Source: Nocardia sienata NBRC 100364
GTDB lineage: Bacteria > Actinomycetota > Actinomycetes > Mycobacteriales > Mycobacteriaceae
DNA length: 64,000 nt
Assembly (NCBI RefSeq): GCF_001613205.1
Contig: NZ_BDBX01000004.1
Location: 310,001 to 374,000 of the forward strand
Direction: 5' to 3'
Below the pieces are notes generated by a model. That model did not search any database and was not told the DNA's origin. It saw nothing but the letters and a program-made list of their open reading frames with translations. Shown here piece after piece: positions 36,583 to 45,602 of the stretch. How positions within the stretch are numbered: position 1 is the first letter of the stretch; each line of letters opens with the position of its first letter. The position numbers and the translations under genes were made by a program.

Positions 36583-37493
36583 TGCGGTCAATCTGGAAAG
36601 GCTCGATCGCGTTCGGGCTGGTGAATGTCCCCGTGAAGGTCTACACCGCCACAGAGGATCACGACATCAAATTCCATCAGGTCCACGCCGTGGACGGCGG
36701 CCGGATCAAATACGACCGCGTGTGCACGATATGCGGAAAATCGGTCGCATTCGCCGATATCGATAAACAATACGAAGCACCGGAAGGGGAGAAAGTCGTC
36801 CTCACCGATGACGATTTCGCCAAATTGCCGGTGGCCGAGAAACACGAGATCCCGGTTCTGCAGTTCGTGCCGTCGGATCAGATCGATCCCATCCTGTACG
36901 ACAAGACCTACTACCTCGAACCGGATTCGAACACCCCTAAGGCCTACGTGCTGCTCGCCGCCACCCTCGAACGTATCGACCGGACCGCGCTTGTGCACTT
37001 CACCCTGCGCCAGAAGACCAGGCTCGCGGCCATGCGGGTACGGGACGGCATGCTGGTGCTGCAGACGCTGCTGTGGCCCGACGAGGTACGCGCGGTCTCC
37101 TTCGAATCGCTGGAAGAAGCCGGCACTCCGCGGCCCCAGGAGATCAAGATGGCCGAGACGCTGGTCGAGTCCATGTCCGACGATTTCGACCCCGACCAGT
37201 ACACCGATGAATACCAGGTCGAGTTGCAGCGCCTACTGGACGAGGCCGTCGCCAGCGGCGAAGGGAAGGCGCCCGAACGTCGCGAGGCGGCCGCGGCGGA
37301 ATCCGACGCCGAGGTCGTCGATCTGGTAGCCGCGTTGCAGCGCAGCCTGGAGGCCAGCGGCGCCGGCGGAGGCACGGAAACCGCGGCCCCGAAGAAAGCG
37401 CGGAAGTCGCAGCCCAGAAAATCGCAACCCCGCAAAACCGCGGAGCCGAAGGCCCGGAAAACCGCACCGAAGCGAACCCGCAAGGGCGCGTGA
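36582..37493 (+). CDS. ku: Ku, non-homologous end-joining protein
   Basis: The product is 303 residues and begins RSIWKGSIAFGLVNVPVKVYTAT, the universal bacterial Ku start. The core includes HDIKFHQVHAVDGGRIKYDRVC, a CTIC pair, VLTDDDFAKLPV, YDKTYYLEPD and LRQKTRLAAMRVRDGMLVLQTLLWPDEVR. A Lys/Arg-rich tail (~260-303, with two RKSQP repeats) should bind DNA, as in other actinobacterial Ku proteins. Ku rings thread onto double-strand ends and recruit LigD. LigD is not in this window. The start overlaps the preceding stop, so translation is coupled to the cyclase-like gene. Confidence 0.97.
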   Translation: MRSIWKGSIAFGLVNVPVKVYTATEDHDIKFHQVHAVDGGRIKYDRVCTICGKSVAFADIDKQYEAPEGEKVVLTDDDFAKLPVAEKHEIPVLQFVPSDQIDPILYDKTYYLEPDSNTPKAYVLLAATLERIDRTALVHFTLRQKTRLAAMRVRDGMLVLQTLLWPDEVRAVSFESLEEAGTPRPQEIKMAETLVESMSDDFDPDQYTDEYQVELQRLLDEAVASGEGKAPERREAAAAESDAEVVDLVAALQRSLEASGAGGGTETAAPKKARKSQPRKSQPRKTAEPKARKTAPKRTRKGA

Positions 37494-37499
37494 TTCGGA

Positions 37500-37997
37500 T
37501 CAGACCGCTTGGATGAACCAGTCGAGACGCCCCTCGGGGCCCACGCTGGTGTGGTGAAAGTGGAATCCGAGCCGGTGGGCCAGCGCCATCGCCGCGCGGT
37601 TGTCCGGGTCTATCCGCAGTACCGCCTCGTCGGCCAGATCGTGGCGGGCCAGATATCGGCACGCCAGTACGACACTGCGGCCGGCGACACCTCGGCCCCG
37701 CCACGGCGCGTAGATGCCGAAGGCGATATCCGCCTGGCGTTTCGCGAGGAATTCCTGTTCCACCGCCAGATCCAGGGTCCCTGCCAGCGCTCGGGTCACC
37801 GCGTCCACCACGCCGAAGGTTTTACACGGGCCGTCCTGCGCCCATTGGCCGGCGCAGCGTTCGAAATCGACCACGACATTCGGGGTGCCGGGCCCCGGGG
37901 CGCGACGCATAGGTTTCCGATCCTGAGCAGCCAGATGCGCGGCGGCATCGGCCACCTCGATCGGCCGTAGCCCGATCACCCCATCCGATATCAGCAC
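37500..37997 (-). CDS. GNAT-family N-acetyltransferase
   Basis: The product is 165 residues. It begins DGVIGLRPIEVADAAAHLAAQD, a common GNAT opening, has the acetyl-CoA loop IYAPWRGRGVAGRSVVLACRYL, and a C-terminal RIDPDNRAAMALAHRLGF. It should transfer acetyl from acetyl-CoA to an unknown amine. I placed the start at GTG 37997 by fit to the family. GTG 38024, with a GAGG nearby, would add nine residues. The frame stays open on the minus strand through the usp gene, but that part is antisense shadow. It is convergent with ku, 6 bp away. Confidence 0.8.
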   Translation of the reverse strand: MLISDGVIGLRPIEVADAAAHLAAQDRKPMRRAPGPGTPNVVVDFERCAGQWAQDGPCKTFGVVDAVTRALAGTLDLAVEQEFLAKRQADIAFGIYAPWRGRGVAGRSVVLACRYLARHDLADEAVLRIDPDNRAAMALAHRLGFHFHHTSVGPEGRLDWFIQAV

Positions 37998-38171
37998 GCG
38001 ATCATGATCTGCACATCCCACCACGTTCGACAAGCCTCGGCTACGGCGCGCCGCGAACGAAAACCCAGGTAGCGCATATTGTGACGACCAGCCCATAGTG
38101 CTCGGCAACCCATTCGCCGGACACGCCCGGCGGATATCGCCGCAGTTGGCCGCCGGAGGCATACTCGGCCT

Positions 38172-39077
38172 ATGACCGCACACGAAGACGATCCGCACCG
38201 GCTCGTATCCGCTGCCGTCGTAGTGGGTGTGGACGGTACTCCCGCCGCGCATTCGGCCGTCCGCTGGGGAGCGACGGTCGCGGCCCGGCGCGGCCGTCGC
38301 CTGATCCTCGCCTACGGAATGAATTCGACCCCGGCCAAGACCTGGCTGGTCGCTTACCAGCCCATGGTCGACGAAGCCGTACAGACGCTGAAGACCCACG
38401 GCGAGCAGGTATTGGCGACCGCCACCCAGGTGGCCCGGGAGGCCGCGCCCGGGGTGGAGGCCGACACCCTGCTCTCCGAGCAGAGCGCCGCGAAGATGCT
38501 GACCGGACTGTCCGAATCCGCGCATATGGTGGTCCTCGGCTCGGCGCGCGGGGGCGCGGTCTCGCACCTGGGATCGACGATCCTTGCGGTCGCCGCGCAC
38601 GGCTGCGGCACGATTGTCGCGATTCGCGAGAACGGGGAGGAGATCACCAGCGGCCCGGTGGTCGTCGGTGTCGACGGCAGCCCGGTCAGCGACACCGCGG
38701 TCGCCGCCGCGTTCGCCGAAGCCGCCGAACGCGAAACCGATCTGGTCGCTGTCCACACCTGGAGCGATCTGACCTTCACCGAATTCGCGAGCACCGATTT
38801 GATCGAGATACCGGCCGAGGATCTGCAGACCGCCGAACAGGCCGTGCTGGCCGAACGGCTGGCGGGCTGGCAGCAGCGCTATCCCGAAGTCACCGTGCGG
38901 CGCGAGGTATATCCCTCCACGCCGGCACAGCATCTGCGCGAATGGTCCGAACGCGCGCAGCTCGTCGTGGTCGGCAGCCGGGGGCGTGGCGGATTCCGCG
39001 GACTGCTGCTCGGTTCGACCAGTCAGTCGCTCATCCAGCACTCCGCGTGCCCGGTCATGATCACCCGGCCGGCCTGA
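38172..39077 (+). CDS. Universal stress protein with two Usp domains
   Basis: The product is 301 residues, a tandem Usp protein. Domain 1 begins VVVGVDGTPAAHSAVRW and ends with VVLGSARGGAVSHLGST; domain 2 begins VVVGVDGSPVSDTAV and ends with VVVGSRGRGGFRGLLLGSTS. Both carry the G-x2-G-x9-G-S/T ATP-binding signature. Mycobacterial relatives bind ATP and are induced in dormancy. I looked for a DosR-type GGGAC/GTCCC palindrome upstream and saw none. GGAGG lies 13 bp before the ATG. It is divergent from the acetyltransferase. Confidence 0.93.
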   Translation: MTAHEDDPHRLVSAAVVVGVDGTPAAHSAVRWGATVAARRGRRLILAYGMNSTPAKTWLVAYQPMVDEAVQTLKTHGEQVLATATQVAREAAPGVEADTLLSEQSAAKMLTGLSESAHMVVLGSARGGAVSHLGSTILAVAAHGCGTIVAIRENGEEITSGPVVVGVDGSPVSDTAVAAAFAEAAERETDLVAVHTWSDLTFTEFASTDLIEIPAEDLQTAEQAVLAERLAGWQQRYPEVTVRREVYPSTPAQHLREWSERAQLVVVGSRGRGGFRGLLLGSTSQSLIQHSACPVMITRPA

Positions 39078-39113
39078 GGCGCTATCACCGGGCCGGGGAG
39101 AGCGTAGACGCGG

Positions 39114-40025
39114 TCAGCCCGTCAGTTCCGACAGCAGTGCGCGGGTGCGGCGCGCCTCCGCTCCGCCGGCGAAGACGGAGGCGACGAATTCGGTGGCTCC
39201 CGCGTCGAAGACGTCGCGTATACGGGCCGCGACCTGCTTCTCGGATCCGATGATCGCCAGATCCGCGGGTCCGGCCGCCCCTTCGCGGTCCATCATCGCC
39301 CGATACGACGGCAGGGTGCCGTAGGCCGCGAAGGTGGTGGCCGCTCGTTCGCGGGCGCTGTCGACATCATCGGTCACCAGCACGGGAAGCGAGCAGACGA
39401 TACGGGCCGGCGGCCGGTCCGCTTCGGCGGCGGCGGCGCCGATCGTCGGCGCGATATGGTCGCGAATGGTGGCCGGGCCGGTCATCCACAGCACGGTGCC
39501 GTCGGCACGACGGCCCGCCAGCCGCAGCATCTGGGTACCGAGAGCGGCGAGCAGTACCGGAATCCGGCCCTCGTCCGGAATCCCGAGTTCCAGATTGCCG
39601 CTCAGCGTTTCCCCCTTGTACGACACCGGCCGCCGTTCCAGTAGCGGTCCCAGCACGGCGAGATACTCGCGCATATGACGAGCCGGCCGCTCGAACCCGT
39701 ACCCGTACATGTTCTCGACGACCACCTGGTGCGATAGGCCGATACCCAGGGTGAGCCGGTCCGGGCCCACCGCGAGCGCCGTGGTCCGCGCCTGCTGGGC
39801 CAGCGCACCGGGATGGCGCGGGTAGGTGGGCACCACCGCGGTACCGAGTTCGATATCGGGCACCTGACTACCGGCGACCGCGAGCGCGGTGAGCGCGTCG
39901 ACGCCGAAGATATGCGAGAGCCAGGCCGAGGTGAACCCCTCCTCGGCGACCCGGCCGAGATCGTCGGCGAGCAGGCGCAGCGCGTCGGCTCCGGACCGTT
40001 CACTGAGCAGAATGCCGATACGCAC
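39114..40025 (-). CDS. LLM-class F420-dependent oxidoreductase
   Basis: The product is 303 residues. It begins RIGILLSERSGADALRLLADDLGR, with SAWLSHIFGVDALTALAVAG and the LLM core LGTAVVPTYPRHPGALAQQARTTALAVG, LGIGLSHQVVVENMYG, then IPVLLAALGTQMLRLAGRRADGTVLWMTG. This matches the actinobacterial F420-dependent group. It should carry out a hydride transfer using reduced F420; the substrate is unknown. It converges with usp and is divergent from the dehalogenase-like hydrolase. Confidence 0.9.
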   Translation of the reverse strand: MRIGILLSERSGADALRLLADDLGRVAEEGFTSAWLSHIFGVDALTALAVAGSQVPDIELGTAVVPTYPRHPGALAQQARTTALAVGPDRLTLGIGLSHQVVVENMYGYGFERPARHMREYLAVLGPLLERRPVSYKGETLSGNLELGIPDEGRIPVLLAALGTQMLRLAGRRADGTVLWMTGPATIRDHIAPTIGAAAAEADRPPARIVCSLPVLVTDDVDSARERAATTFAAYGTLPSYRAMMDREGAAGPADLAIIGSEKQVAARIRDVFDAGATEFVASVFAGGAEARRTRALLSELTG

Positions 40026-40192
40026 GGTGTGCCTCCTCGTCGAGTGGTCGGGTCGGATCTCCGGACAGAGCCTGCGACTCCTCCGGCCGTCGAGCCTACC
40101 TCCGCGCCCTGCGGATTCCGCACGTCACGACGTCGCGCCGACGCGCCCGCGACATACTCGACCGGCGCCCCGCAGCGGGGCATGCTGGGAGA

Positions 40193-41083
40193 ATGGACGA
40201 GTTTGCGAGTTGGCGGTCGAGCGGAGCGCGTTTCACCCATCGCGGACACCAGATCTTCTGGCGCGCGGGCGGTACCGGATCGTCCGGGACCCTACTGTGC
40301 CTACACGGTTTTCCCACCGCCTCCTGGGACTGGCACGCCGTGTGGCCGGAGTTGTGCGAGCAGTTCGAGCGGGTTCTCGCCCCGGATCTGATCGGTTTCG
40401 GCTGGTCGGCCAAACCACAACACTATGACTACACAATCGCCGACCAGGCCGATCTGGCCGAACAGCTGCTGCGGGAACAAGGTGTGCAGGGATTCCACAT
40501 CCTGGCCCACGACTACGGCGATACGGTGGCCCAGGAAATGCTGGCCCGCGACGCCGAACGCCGGGCGGCCGGCGACCGGTCCCTGGTGATCGAATCGGTC
40601 TGCCTGCTCAACGGCGGCCTTTTCCCCGAGGCCCATCGGCCCCGGCCCATCCAGAACCTGCTCGCGAGCCCGCTGGGACCCCTGGTCGGCCGGTTCGGTA
40701 ACGAGAAGACCTTCGCCCACAGCCTGGGCGCGGTGTTCGCCGCCGAGTCGCGGCCGGACGAGGAGCAGATGCACCAGTTCTGGATGCTGTGGTGCAGTAA
40801 GCACGGGAAGCGCAACGGCCACAAACTCATGGGCTATATGGCCGAGCGGCGCGCCCACCGGCAGCGCTGGGTCGGCGCGCTGATCCGCCCGCAGGTGCCG
40901 GTCCGGCTGATCGACGGCCTGCGCGACCCGGTGTCGGGCGCGCGTATGGTGCGCCGGTACCGCCAGCTGGTCGCCGAGCCCGATGTGGTGGAACTGCCCG
41001 AGGTGGGGCACTACCCGCAGCTCGAGGCGCCGACCGAGACCCTACGCGCCTTCCGCGAGTTCCTCGCGTCTCGCGTAGGGTAG
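40193..41083 (+). CDS. Alpha/beta hydrolase, haloalkane dehalogenase / epoxide hydrolase-like
   Basis: The product is 296 residues. It has the oxyanion motif LHGFPTASWDW, a nucleophile elbow with Asp (LAHDYGDTVAQ) and a catalytic His in VGHYPQLEAP. An Asp nucleophile places it with haloalkane dehalogenases and epoxide hydrolases rather than esterases. The segment RLIDGLRDPVSGARMV supplies the likely acidic member. HGxP is typical of both groups, so dehalogenase versus epoxide hydrolase cannot be decided. It stands alone. Confidence 0.88.
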   Translation: MDEFASWRSSGARFTHRGHQIFWRAGGTGSSGTLLCLHGFPTASWDWHAVWPELCEQFERVLAPDLIGFGWSAKPQHYDYTIADQADLAEQLLREQGVQGFHILAHDYGDTVAQEMLARDAERRAAGDRSLVIESVCLLNGGLFPEAHRPRPIQNLLASPLGPLVGRFGNEKTFAHSLGAVFAAESRPDEEQMHQFWMLWCSKHGKRNGHKLMGYMAERRAHRQRWVGALIRPQVPVRLIDGLRDPVSGARMVRRYRQLVAEPDVVELPEVGHYPQLEAPTETLRAFREFLASRVG

Positions 41084-41336
41084 CCCGGGCTCTGTGCCCG
41101 GAAAGGTCCCGCAGGCGCAGCCGGGCATCTCCACGCAGGCGGGATCGACCGGTCGAAATGCTTGCGCCGCAACCGTTGCGCGGCGCGGTGGCGGGCGGGC
41201 GGCGCCGAAGAAGTTGCCCGATCGCCCGCCCGCGAATGATAGCGTCGCCTCCGCGCCTTACCGGCGCTCCCGACTCCGCTGTCCGCCGCTCCGGGTCGCA
41301 CGGCCCGCGGTGCCGAATCGATGAGGTGCCCCCGAA

Positions 41337-42248
41337 TTGCCCGAGACGGATTTCGTTTCCGACCCCGATCAGCACACCCAGGGGGTGCCGGAGCGAATCA
41401 CCACACGGGAGGGCCGGTGGCTGTACGCCATGGTCCTGCCCGGTCCGCCGGGAACGGAAGCGCCCACTGTCGTCTTCGAAGCGGGCGCCGCGGCGACCCG
41501 CTCGTCCTGGGGTCTCGTGCAGCCCGCGGTCGGCCGCTTCGCCCGGGCCGTGGTCTATGACCGGGCCGGGTTGGGCCGCAGCCCGGCCGACCCCGCCGGC
41601 CGTGCCCTGGATCGGGTCGCCGGCGATCTGGTGGATGTACTCGATCACTTCGGACCCGGCCCGTTCATTCTGGTGGGGCACAGTGCCGGTGGTGTCATCG
41701 CCCGGCTCGCCGCATCCCGCCTCCCGGCACGGATCAGCGGACTCGTCCTGGTCGACCCCACCGATGAGGCGGCCGACCTGTTGTTCAGCGCGGCGATCCG
41801 CCGGGTGGAGCGCATGACTCTGGTGGTGCACGGTGTCCTCGCGCGGCTCGGGATGCTCAGGCTGATGTACCGCTCGATGCTCGACACGGTGCCCCCGGAT
41901 GTCCGGCGCGATATGGAACGAGAGGCGTTCGCCCCGGGGAATGTCCGCACACAGTCGGTCCAGGCCCGGACCTTCCTCGACGACCTCGCCACCTGGCGCG
42001 ACGAGCCACCCGAGCTCGGCGCCATCCCGGTCACGGTGATCTCCGGCGGCCGGGCCGGTGACGGAATGACCACCCGGATCCGCGCCGCGGCCAATGCCGC
42101 CCACGCCCACCGGGCCGCGGTATCGCCCGCCGGGCGCCATGTGCTCGCGCCGGCGTCAGGCCACTATGTCCCCATCACCGAACCCGAACTGGTGGTCGAG
42201 GAGATCCGGCGTCTCATTGGAGACCGAGCGGCTCCCGACCGGACATGA
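41337..42248 (+). CDS. Alpha/beta hydrolase
   Basis: The product is 303 residues from a TTG start with GAGG nine bases upstream; GTG 41385 (16 codons later) is an alternative. It has VVFEAGAAATRSSWGLVQPAVG near the oxyanion hole, VVYDRAGLGRSP, the Ser nucleophile elbow VGHSAGGVIARLAA, and a His in ASGHYVPITEPELV. This is the pattern of small-molecule serine hydrolases of the epoxide-hydrolase-like fold with a Ser nucleophile. The substrate is unknown. It ends 3 bp from the convergent LLM gene. Confidence 0.82.
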   Translation: MPETDFVSDPDQHTQGVPERITTREGRWLYAMVLPGPPGTEAPTVVFEAGAAATRSSWGLVQPAVGRFARAVVYDRAGLGRSPADPAGRALDRVAGDLVDVLDHFGPGPFILVGHSAGGVIARLAASRLPARISGLVLVDPTDEAADLLFSAAIRRVERMTLVVHGVLARLGMLRLMYRSMLDTVPPDVRRDMEREAFAPGNVRTQSVQARTFLDDLATWRDEPPELGAIPVTVISGGRAGDGMTTRIRAAANAAHAHRAAVSPAGRHVLAPASGHYVPITEPELVVEEIRRLIGDRAAPDRT

Positions 42249-42251
42249 CGC

Positions 42252-43220
42252 TCAACCGGCGACGATCCGCGCCAGTGCGGCATCGGAGGCGGCCAGCGCG
42301 GCGCGATCGTAGGTGGAGGTGGTCGCCAGCAGTTCCTCGGCGCCTGTCCGGTCGGTGAGCTGCTCGAGCCGGCGCCGCACCGTCTGCGGTGTGCCCGCGA
42401 TCGCACGCCGCACCACCGCCTCGACGCGACGCCTCGTCTGTCCGGTCCACGACGCGATGCCACCGACCGGCTCCAAGGGCGGGAATACGCCGGTGGACCG
42501 GGACCGCGCCATCGCCCAGGCCTCCGGTAGTACAAGTGCGCGTGCCTGCTCGTCGGTTTCGGCGACGGTGACCTCCAGCGCGAGGGTCACGTGCGGCTGC
42601 CGGGCCCGCGGGCTCGGCCGGAATTCCCGCCGGTAACCGGCCAGGGCCGCGTCCAGATCCGGGCTGTCCAGCAGAGGCCCGCCGAGCACCACCGGCAGCC
42701 CCAGCCGCGCGGCCACCGTCAGTCCCCGCCCGGTGGCCAGAACGAACATGGGGATCGTCCGATCGCTCACCGGACGCGCGGTGACCGGTCCGGTGCCGTC
42801 GAGATAGTCGCGCAGCTCGTGCAGATCGGTCGCGAACCGGTCGGGTGCGCTCTCGTCCTGCCGCATGGCCCGGCGCACGGGAGCGGTGAATGCCGGCGAG
42901 CGGCCCAGGCCCAGATCTATCCGCCCCGGGAAGAGCGCATCCAGCATGAGGAACTGCTCCGCCACCACCAGTGGCTGATGATGCGGCAGCATCACCCCGC
43001 CGGACCCGATCCGGATCGTCGTGGTGCGGGAACCCAGCGCCGCCAGCAGGACCGGCGGCGACCCGGAGGCGATCCCGGGCACCGCGTGGTGCTCGGCCAC
43101 CCAGAAGCGCCGATATCCCGACTTCTCGGCCGCCACAGCCCGGTCGACGGTATGGGACAACGCGGCCGATTCGGGTTCTCCCACCCGGGTCCGCGACCGA
43201 TCCAGCAACGACAGTTCCAC
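42252..43220 (-). CDS. MsnO8-family LLM flavin-dependent oxidoreductase
   Basis: The product is 322 residues. The opening ELSLLDRSRTRVGEPESAALSHTV, then YRRFWVAEHHAVPGIASGSPPVLLAALGSRT and GSGGVMLPHHQPLVVAEQFLMLDALFPGRIDLGLGRSP, is diagnostic of the MsnO8-type LLM subfamily, which also includes E. coli YhbW-like proteins. These are FMN-dependent monooxygenase-like enzymes of mostly unknown substrate. It begins in the region shared with lsr2. Confidence 0.9.
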   Translation of the reverse strand: MELSLLDRSRTRVGEPESAALSHTVDRAVAAEKSGYRRFWVAEHHAVPGIASGSPPVLLAALGSRTTTIRIGSGGVMLPHHQPLVVAEQFLMLDALFPGRIDLGLGRSPAFTAPVRRAMRQDESAPDRFATDLHELRDYLDGTGPVTARPVSDRTIPMFVLATGRGLTVAARLGLPVVLGGPLLDSPDLDAALAGYRREFRPSPRARQPHVTLALEVTVAETDEQARALVLPEAWAMARSRSTGVFPPLEPVGGIASWTGQTRRRVEAVVRRAIAGTPQTVRRRLEQLTDRTGAEELLATTSTYDRAALAASDAALARIVAG

Positions 43221-43310
43221 ACCTGTGGAACACCGGACTCGTCCCTGGTCTTCCGGTTCGCCGCAGCGGACTCCGCTGCCGGGTTCCGGGCGGGCAGGCC
43301 GCTATGGCTA

Positions 43311-43341
43311 CCATTGTCCGGATAGTTTGCCCATTGTTCGG
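43311..43341 (+). repeat. 20-bp-spaced direct repeat before lsr2
   Basis: CCATTGTCCGG (43311-43321) and CCATTGTTCGG (43331-43341) match at 10 of 11 positions with an exact 20-bp period, two helical turns. The second copy ends at the lsr2 ribosome-binding GGAGG. The position suggests a regulatory role. Confidence 0.5.
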
Positions 43342-43349
43342 AGGACTGC

Positions 43350-43682
43350 ATGGCGCGCAAGGTGATCGTCGAGCTGGTCGACGACTACGACGGAACTTCC
43401 ATCGCCGAGGAAACTGTCACGCTCGCTCTGGACGGTGTCACGTACGAGATCGACCTGTCGGCGGGCAATGCCGGAAAGCTGCGCGACACAATCGGTTTCT
43501 GGACAGCGCACGCGCGCCGGGTCGGCGGCCGGGCGAAGGGTAAACAGCGGCCGCAGGCCGCGGGCAACAATGCCCGGACCCAGACGATCCGCGAGTGGGC
43601 CCGCAAGAACGGGCTCGAAGTGTCCAGCCGGGGCCGGATCTCGGCGGAGATCGCCGAGGCATATCAGAAAGCCAACCCGTAA
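43350..43682 (+). CDS. lsr2: Lsr2 nucleoid-associated protein / xenogeneic silencer
   Basis: The product is 110 residues, the usual Lsr2 length. The N-terminal dimerisation domain (RKVIVELVDDYDGTSIAEETV, LDGVTYEIDLS) leads to a linker and a C-terminal DNA-binding domain with TQTIREWARKNGLEVSSRGRI. The AT-hook-like RGR is at ~94-96. Lsr2 bridges AT-rich DNA and represses horizontally acquired and virulence genes in mycobacteria. A GGAGG site lies ahead of the ATG. Nocardiae often carry more than one Lsr2, so whether this is the main copy is unknown. Confidence 0.96.
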   Translation: MARKVIVELVDDYDGTSIAEETVTLALDGVTYEIDLSAGNAGKLRDTIGFWTAHARRVGGRAKGKQRPQAAGNNARTQTIREWARKNGLEVSSRGRISAEIAEAYQKANP

Positions 43683-43686
43683 CCCG

Positions 43687-43701
43687 TCGCCCCTCGGGCG
43701 A
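43687..43701 (+). terminator. Short hairpin after lsr2
   Basis: TCGCCC-CTC-GGGCGA, a 6-bp stem with a 3-nt loop, begins 5 bp after the lsr2 stop and is followed by ATTG. It is small but well placed. Confidence 0.5.
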
Positions 43702-44525
43702 ATTGCCGCGCTGCGGAATCATTACGGCTCTGCCGGAATCGGCGTGCACTCTTCGCTGAGCGCGGGAGGCTGCGGGCGGCCCGGCACGGCCCCGCGTGAT
43801 CGACCGGCCGGCAGTAGCACGAGTGGATCGATCCGGTCGGCACCACCGCGCACGGACACTACCCCGAGCCTGCCCGGAGTGCGCAGGTCGACGCCGAGTG
43901 AGCGGCTGATGTGCAGGCCAGCTCGCCCCCACTTCTCGTGCGCCGATCTCGCTGCGTCGGATTCCGGGGGGCGGTTATCCGTGGTCACGCGGCCCCGCTT
44001 TGCTCTGGCCCCTGTCGGCCATGGCCGTCTCCCGCCGACCGGCCTCCGACTTCTACTGTTCCCGGCGCAGAAAGTGCGAGTGCCGACAGAGGAGCTGATC
44101 ATCCCCTCGCCCGCGCGGGATTCGCGGGTGTAGTGCCCCGTGCCCGCGCGGGCGGGTCCAGGCAGGAGTACAACAGCCGGCTCATGGTGGCGCGAACTCC
44201 CGCCGGGCGCACTTCTGCCCGCAACCGGTACGCCCGACCGCGTGATGGCACCGATCGAAGACATCCGTACCTGGGCGAATAGCGGAGCAACCCGGTCCGT
44301 ACCGGCCATCGCAGCGGGGCCTCCGTCGGTGATACCGGAGCCCACCCCGACGCGAATCAGATCACAGATCGGTAACGGACCGGTCTCCGTCGACGACGGA
44401 CCCATCGGTATGCCGAGACCGTGGCGGGGGCCGCGCGCTGTTCGGCACCGGTCGGGATCCGTGTGACCGGCACCGGCCGGTCACCTCGACCCTGTGCTCA
44501 CCCGGACGAAAGGCCCTGCTCCGCG
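43702..44525. other. 824-bp stretch with no confident gene; one uncertain minus-strand ORF
   Basis: A minus-strand frame from 44405 to 43722 (227 codons) has fairly high G/C at third positions. Its last ~65 residues (HISRSLGVDLRTPGRLGVVS onward) look the most protein-like. The first 150 residues are Gly/Arg/Ser/Pro-rich and carry no recognisable domain, signal or clear ribosome-binding site. It could be a lineage-specific gene, a decayed gene, or chance. The right end must hold the promoter of the antigen-85-like esterase. Confidence 0.3.
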
Positions 44526-45602
44526 ATGCGAACCCGATTGTCTCCGGCGCCGATGGACGCCCCGAACCGCCGCGCCGCCCTCTGGCTGATCACCGCCGCG
44601 TTCGCGGTCCTCGCCCAAACCCTCTTCCTGATCGGCGGTAGCACCGCACCCGCCCGGGCCGCCTTCGATCCCGCCGGAGCCGATTTCTGGGTCGACTCGA
44701 GTATGGGCCCGATCAAATCGCGCGTGTTCCGCGCCGCCGACGGCAATACCTCGCGGGTGGTCTACGCACTGGACGGGATGCGCGCCCGCGAAGACCTCAG
44801 TGGCTGGGAGATCGATACCGATATCGCCCGGGAATTCACCAAATGGAATATCAACGTGGTGATGCCGGTCGGCGGGCAGTCCAGTTTCTATACCGACTGG
44901 AATTCGCCGAGTTCCTTCCTCGGTGTAACACCCGGCTCGGGTTCGGCCGCCGGATCGGGCGCCGGGTCGTCGTCGGGCTCCGGCGGGTTGCAGGCCCTGT
45001 CCGGCGGCCCCGGCAAGTCCTACACCTATAAATGGGAAACCTTCCTGACCCGCGAACTGCCCGCCGCCCTGCGGGACCGGCTGGGCTTCGCGACCCAGCG
45101 CAACGGTGTGTTCGGCCTGTCGATGGGCGGCAGTGCCGCCCTGACCCTGGCCGGCGACCACCCCGGCCAGTTCAGCTTCGCCGGGTCGTACTCCGGCTAT
45201 CTGAACATCTCCGCGCCCGGGATGCGGGAGGCGATCCGGGTGGCCATGATCGATGCCGGCGGCTACAACGTGGACTCGATGGCCGCGCCCTGGGATCCGA
45301 AATGGCTGCGGATCGACCCGTTCGTGGCCGCGCCCCGGCTCGTCGCGAACAACACCCGGCTATGGGTCTCGGCGGCGAGCGGCCTACCCACCGCGACCGA
45401 CAGTCCGAGCATCACCACGGTGAACGGGATGGGCCTCGAGGCGCTGGCGCTGGTGAACACGCGCGCCTTCCAGATCAGGATGGCGACCCTGGGCGCCCGG
45501 AATGTGCACTACGACTTCCCCGCCTACGGTATCCACGCGTGGAACAACTGGGCCGATCAAGCCCTGCGCATGCTTCCCGATCTCTCCGCGCATATCGGCT
45601 GA
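44526..45602 (+). CDS. Antigen-85-type (mycolyltransferase-like) secreted esterase
   Basis: The product is 358 residues from the ATG at 44526. A signal/anchor (LWLITAAFAVLAQTLFLIGG) ends near APARA. The Ag85 hallmarks follow: SSMGPIKSRVFRAADG, YALDGMRAREDLSGWEI, VVMPVGGQSSFYTDW. The Ser nucleophile is at ~199 (FGLSMGGSAA) and the catalytic His at ~337 (YGIHAWNNW). A Gly/Ser-rich insertion at ~137-154 is unusual. Ag85 proteins transfer mycolates between trehalose and arabinogalactan in the mycomembrane. Proximity to the HadAB gene supports a role in mycolate metabolism, though transfer activity is inferred. Confidence 0.88.
   Translation: MRTRLSPAPMDAPNRRAALWLITAAFAVLAQTLFLIGGSTAPARAAFDPAGADFWVDSSMGPIKSRVFRAADGNTSRVVYALDGMRAREDLSGWEIDTDIAREFTKWNINVVMPVGGQSSFYTDWNSPSSFLGVTPGSGSAAGSGAGSSSGSGGLQALSGGPGKSYTYKWETFLTRELPAALRDRLGFATQRNGVFGLSMGGSAALTLAGDHPGQFSFAGSYSGYLNISAPGMREAIRVAMIDAGGYNVDSMAAPWDPKWLRIDPFVAAPRLVANNTRLWVSAASGLPTATDSPSITTVNGMGLEALALVNTRAFQIRMATLGARNVHYDFPAYGIHAWNNWADQALRMLPDLSAHIG

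Noticed and set aside
38042..38171. DosR box upstream of the universal stress gene
   Set aside because: No GGGAC/GTCCC palindrome found.
37998..39041. Upstream extension of the acetyltransferase frame
   Set aside because: It is antisense to the universal stress gene, which has clear ATP-binding motifs.
41085..41101. CCGGGC/GCCCGG hairpin after the dehalogenase-like gene
   Set aside because: Only a 6-bp stem with no T-run; too weak to call a terminator.
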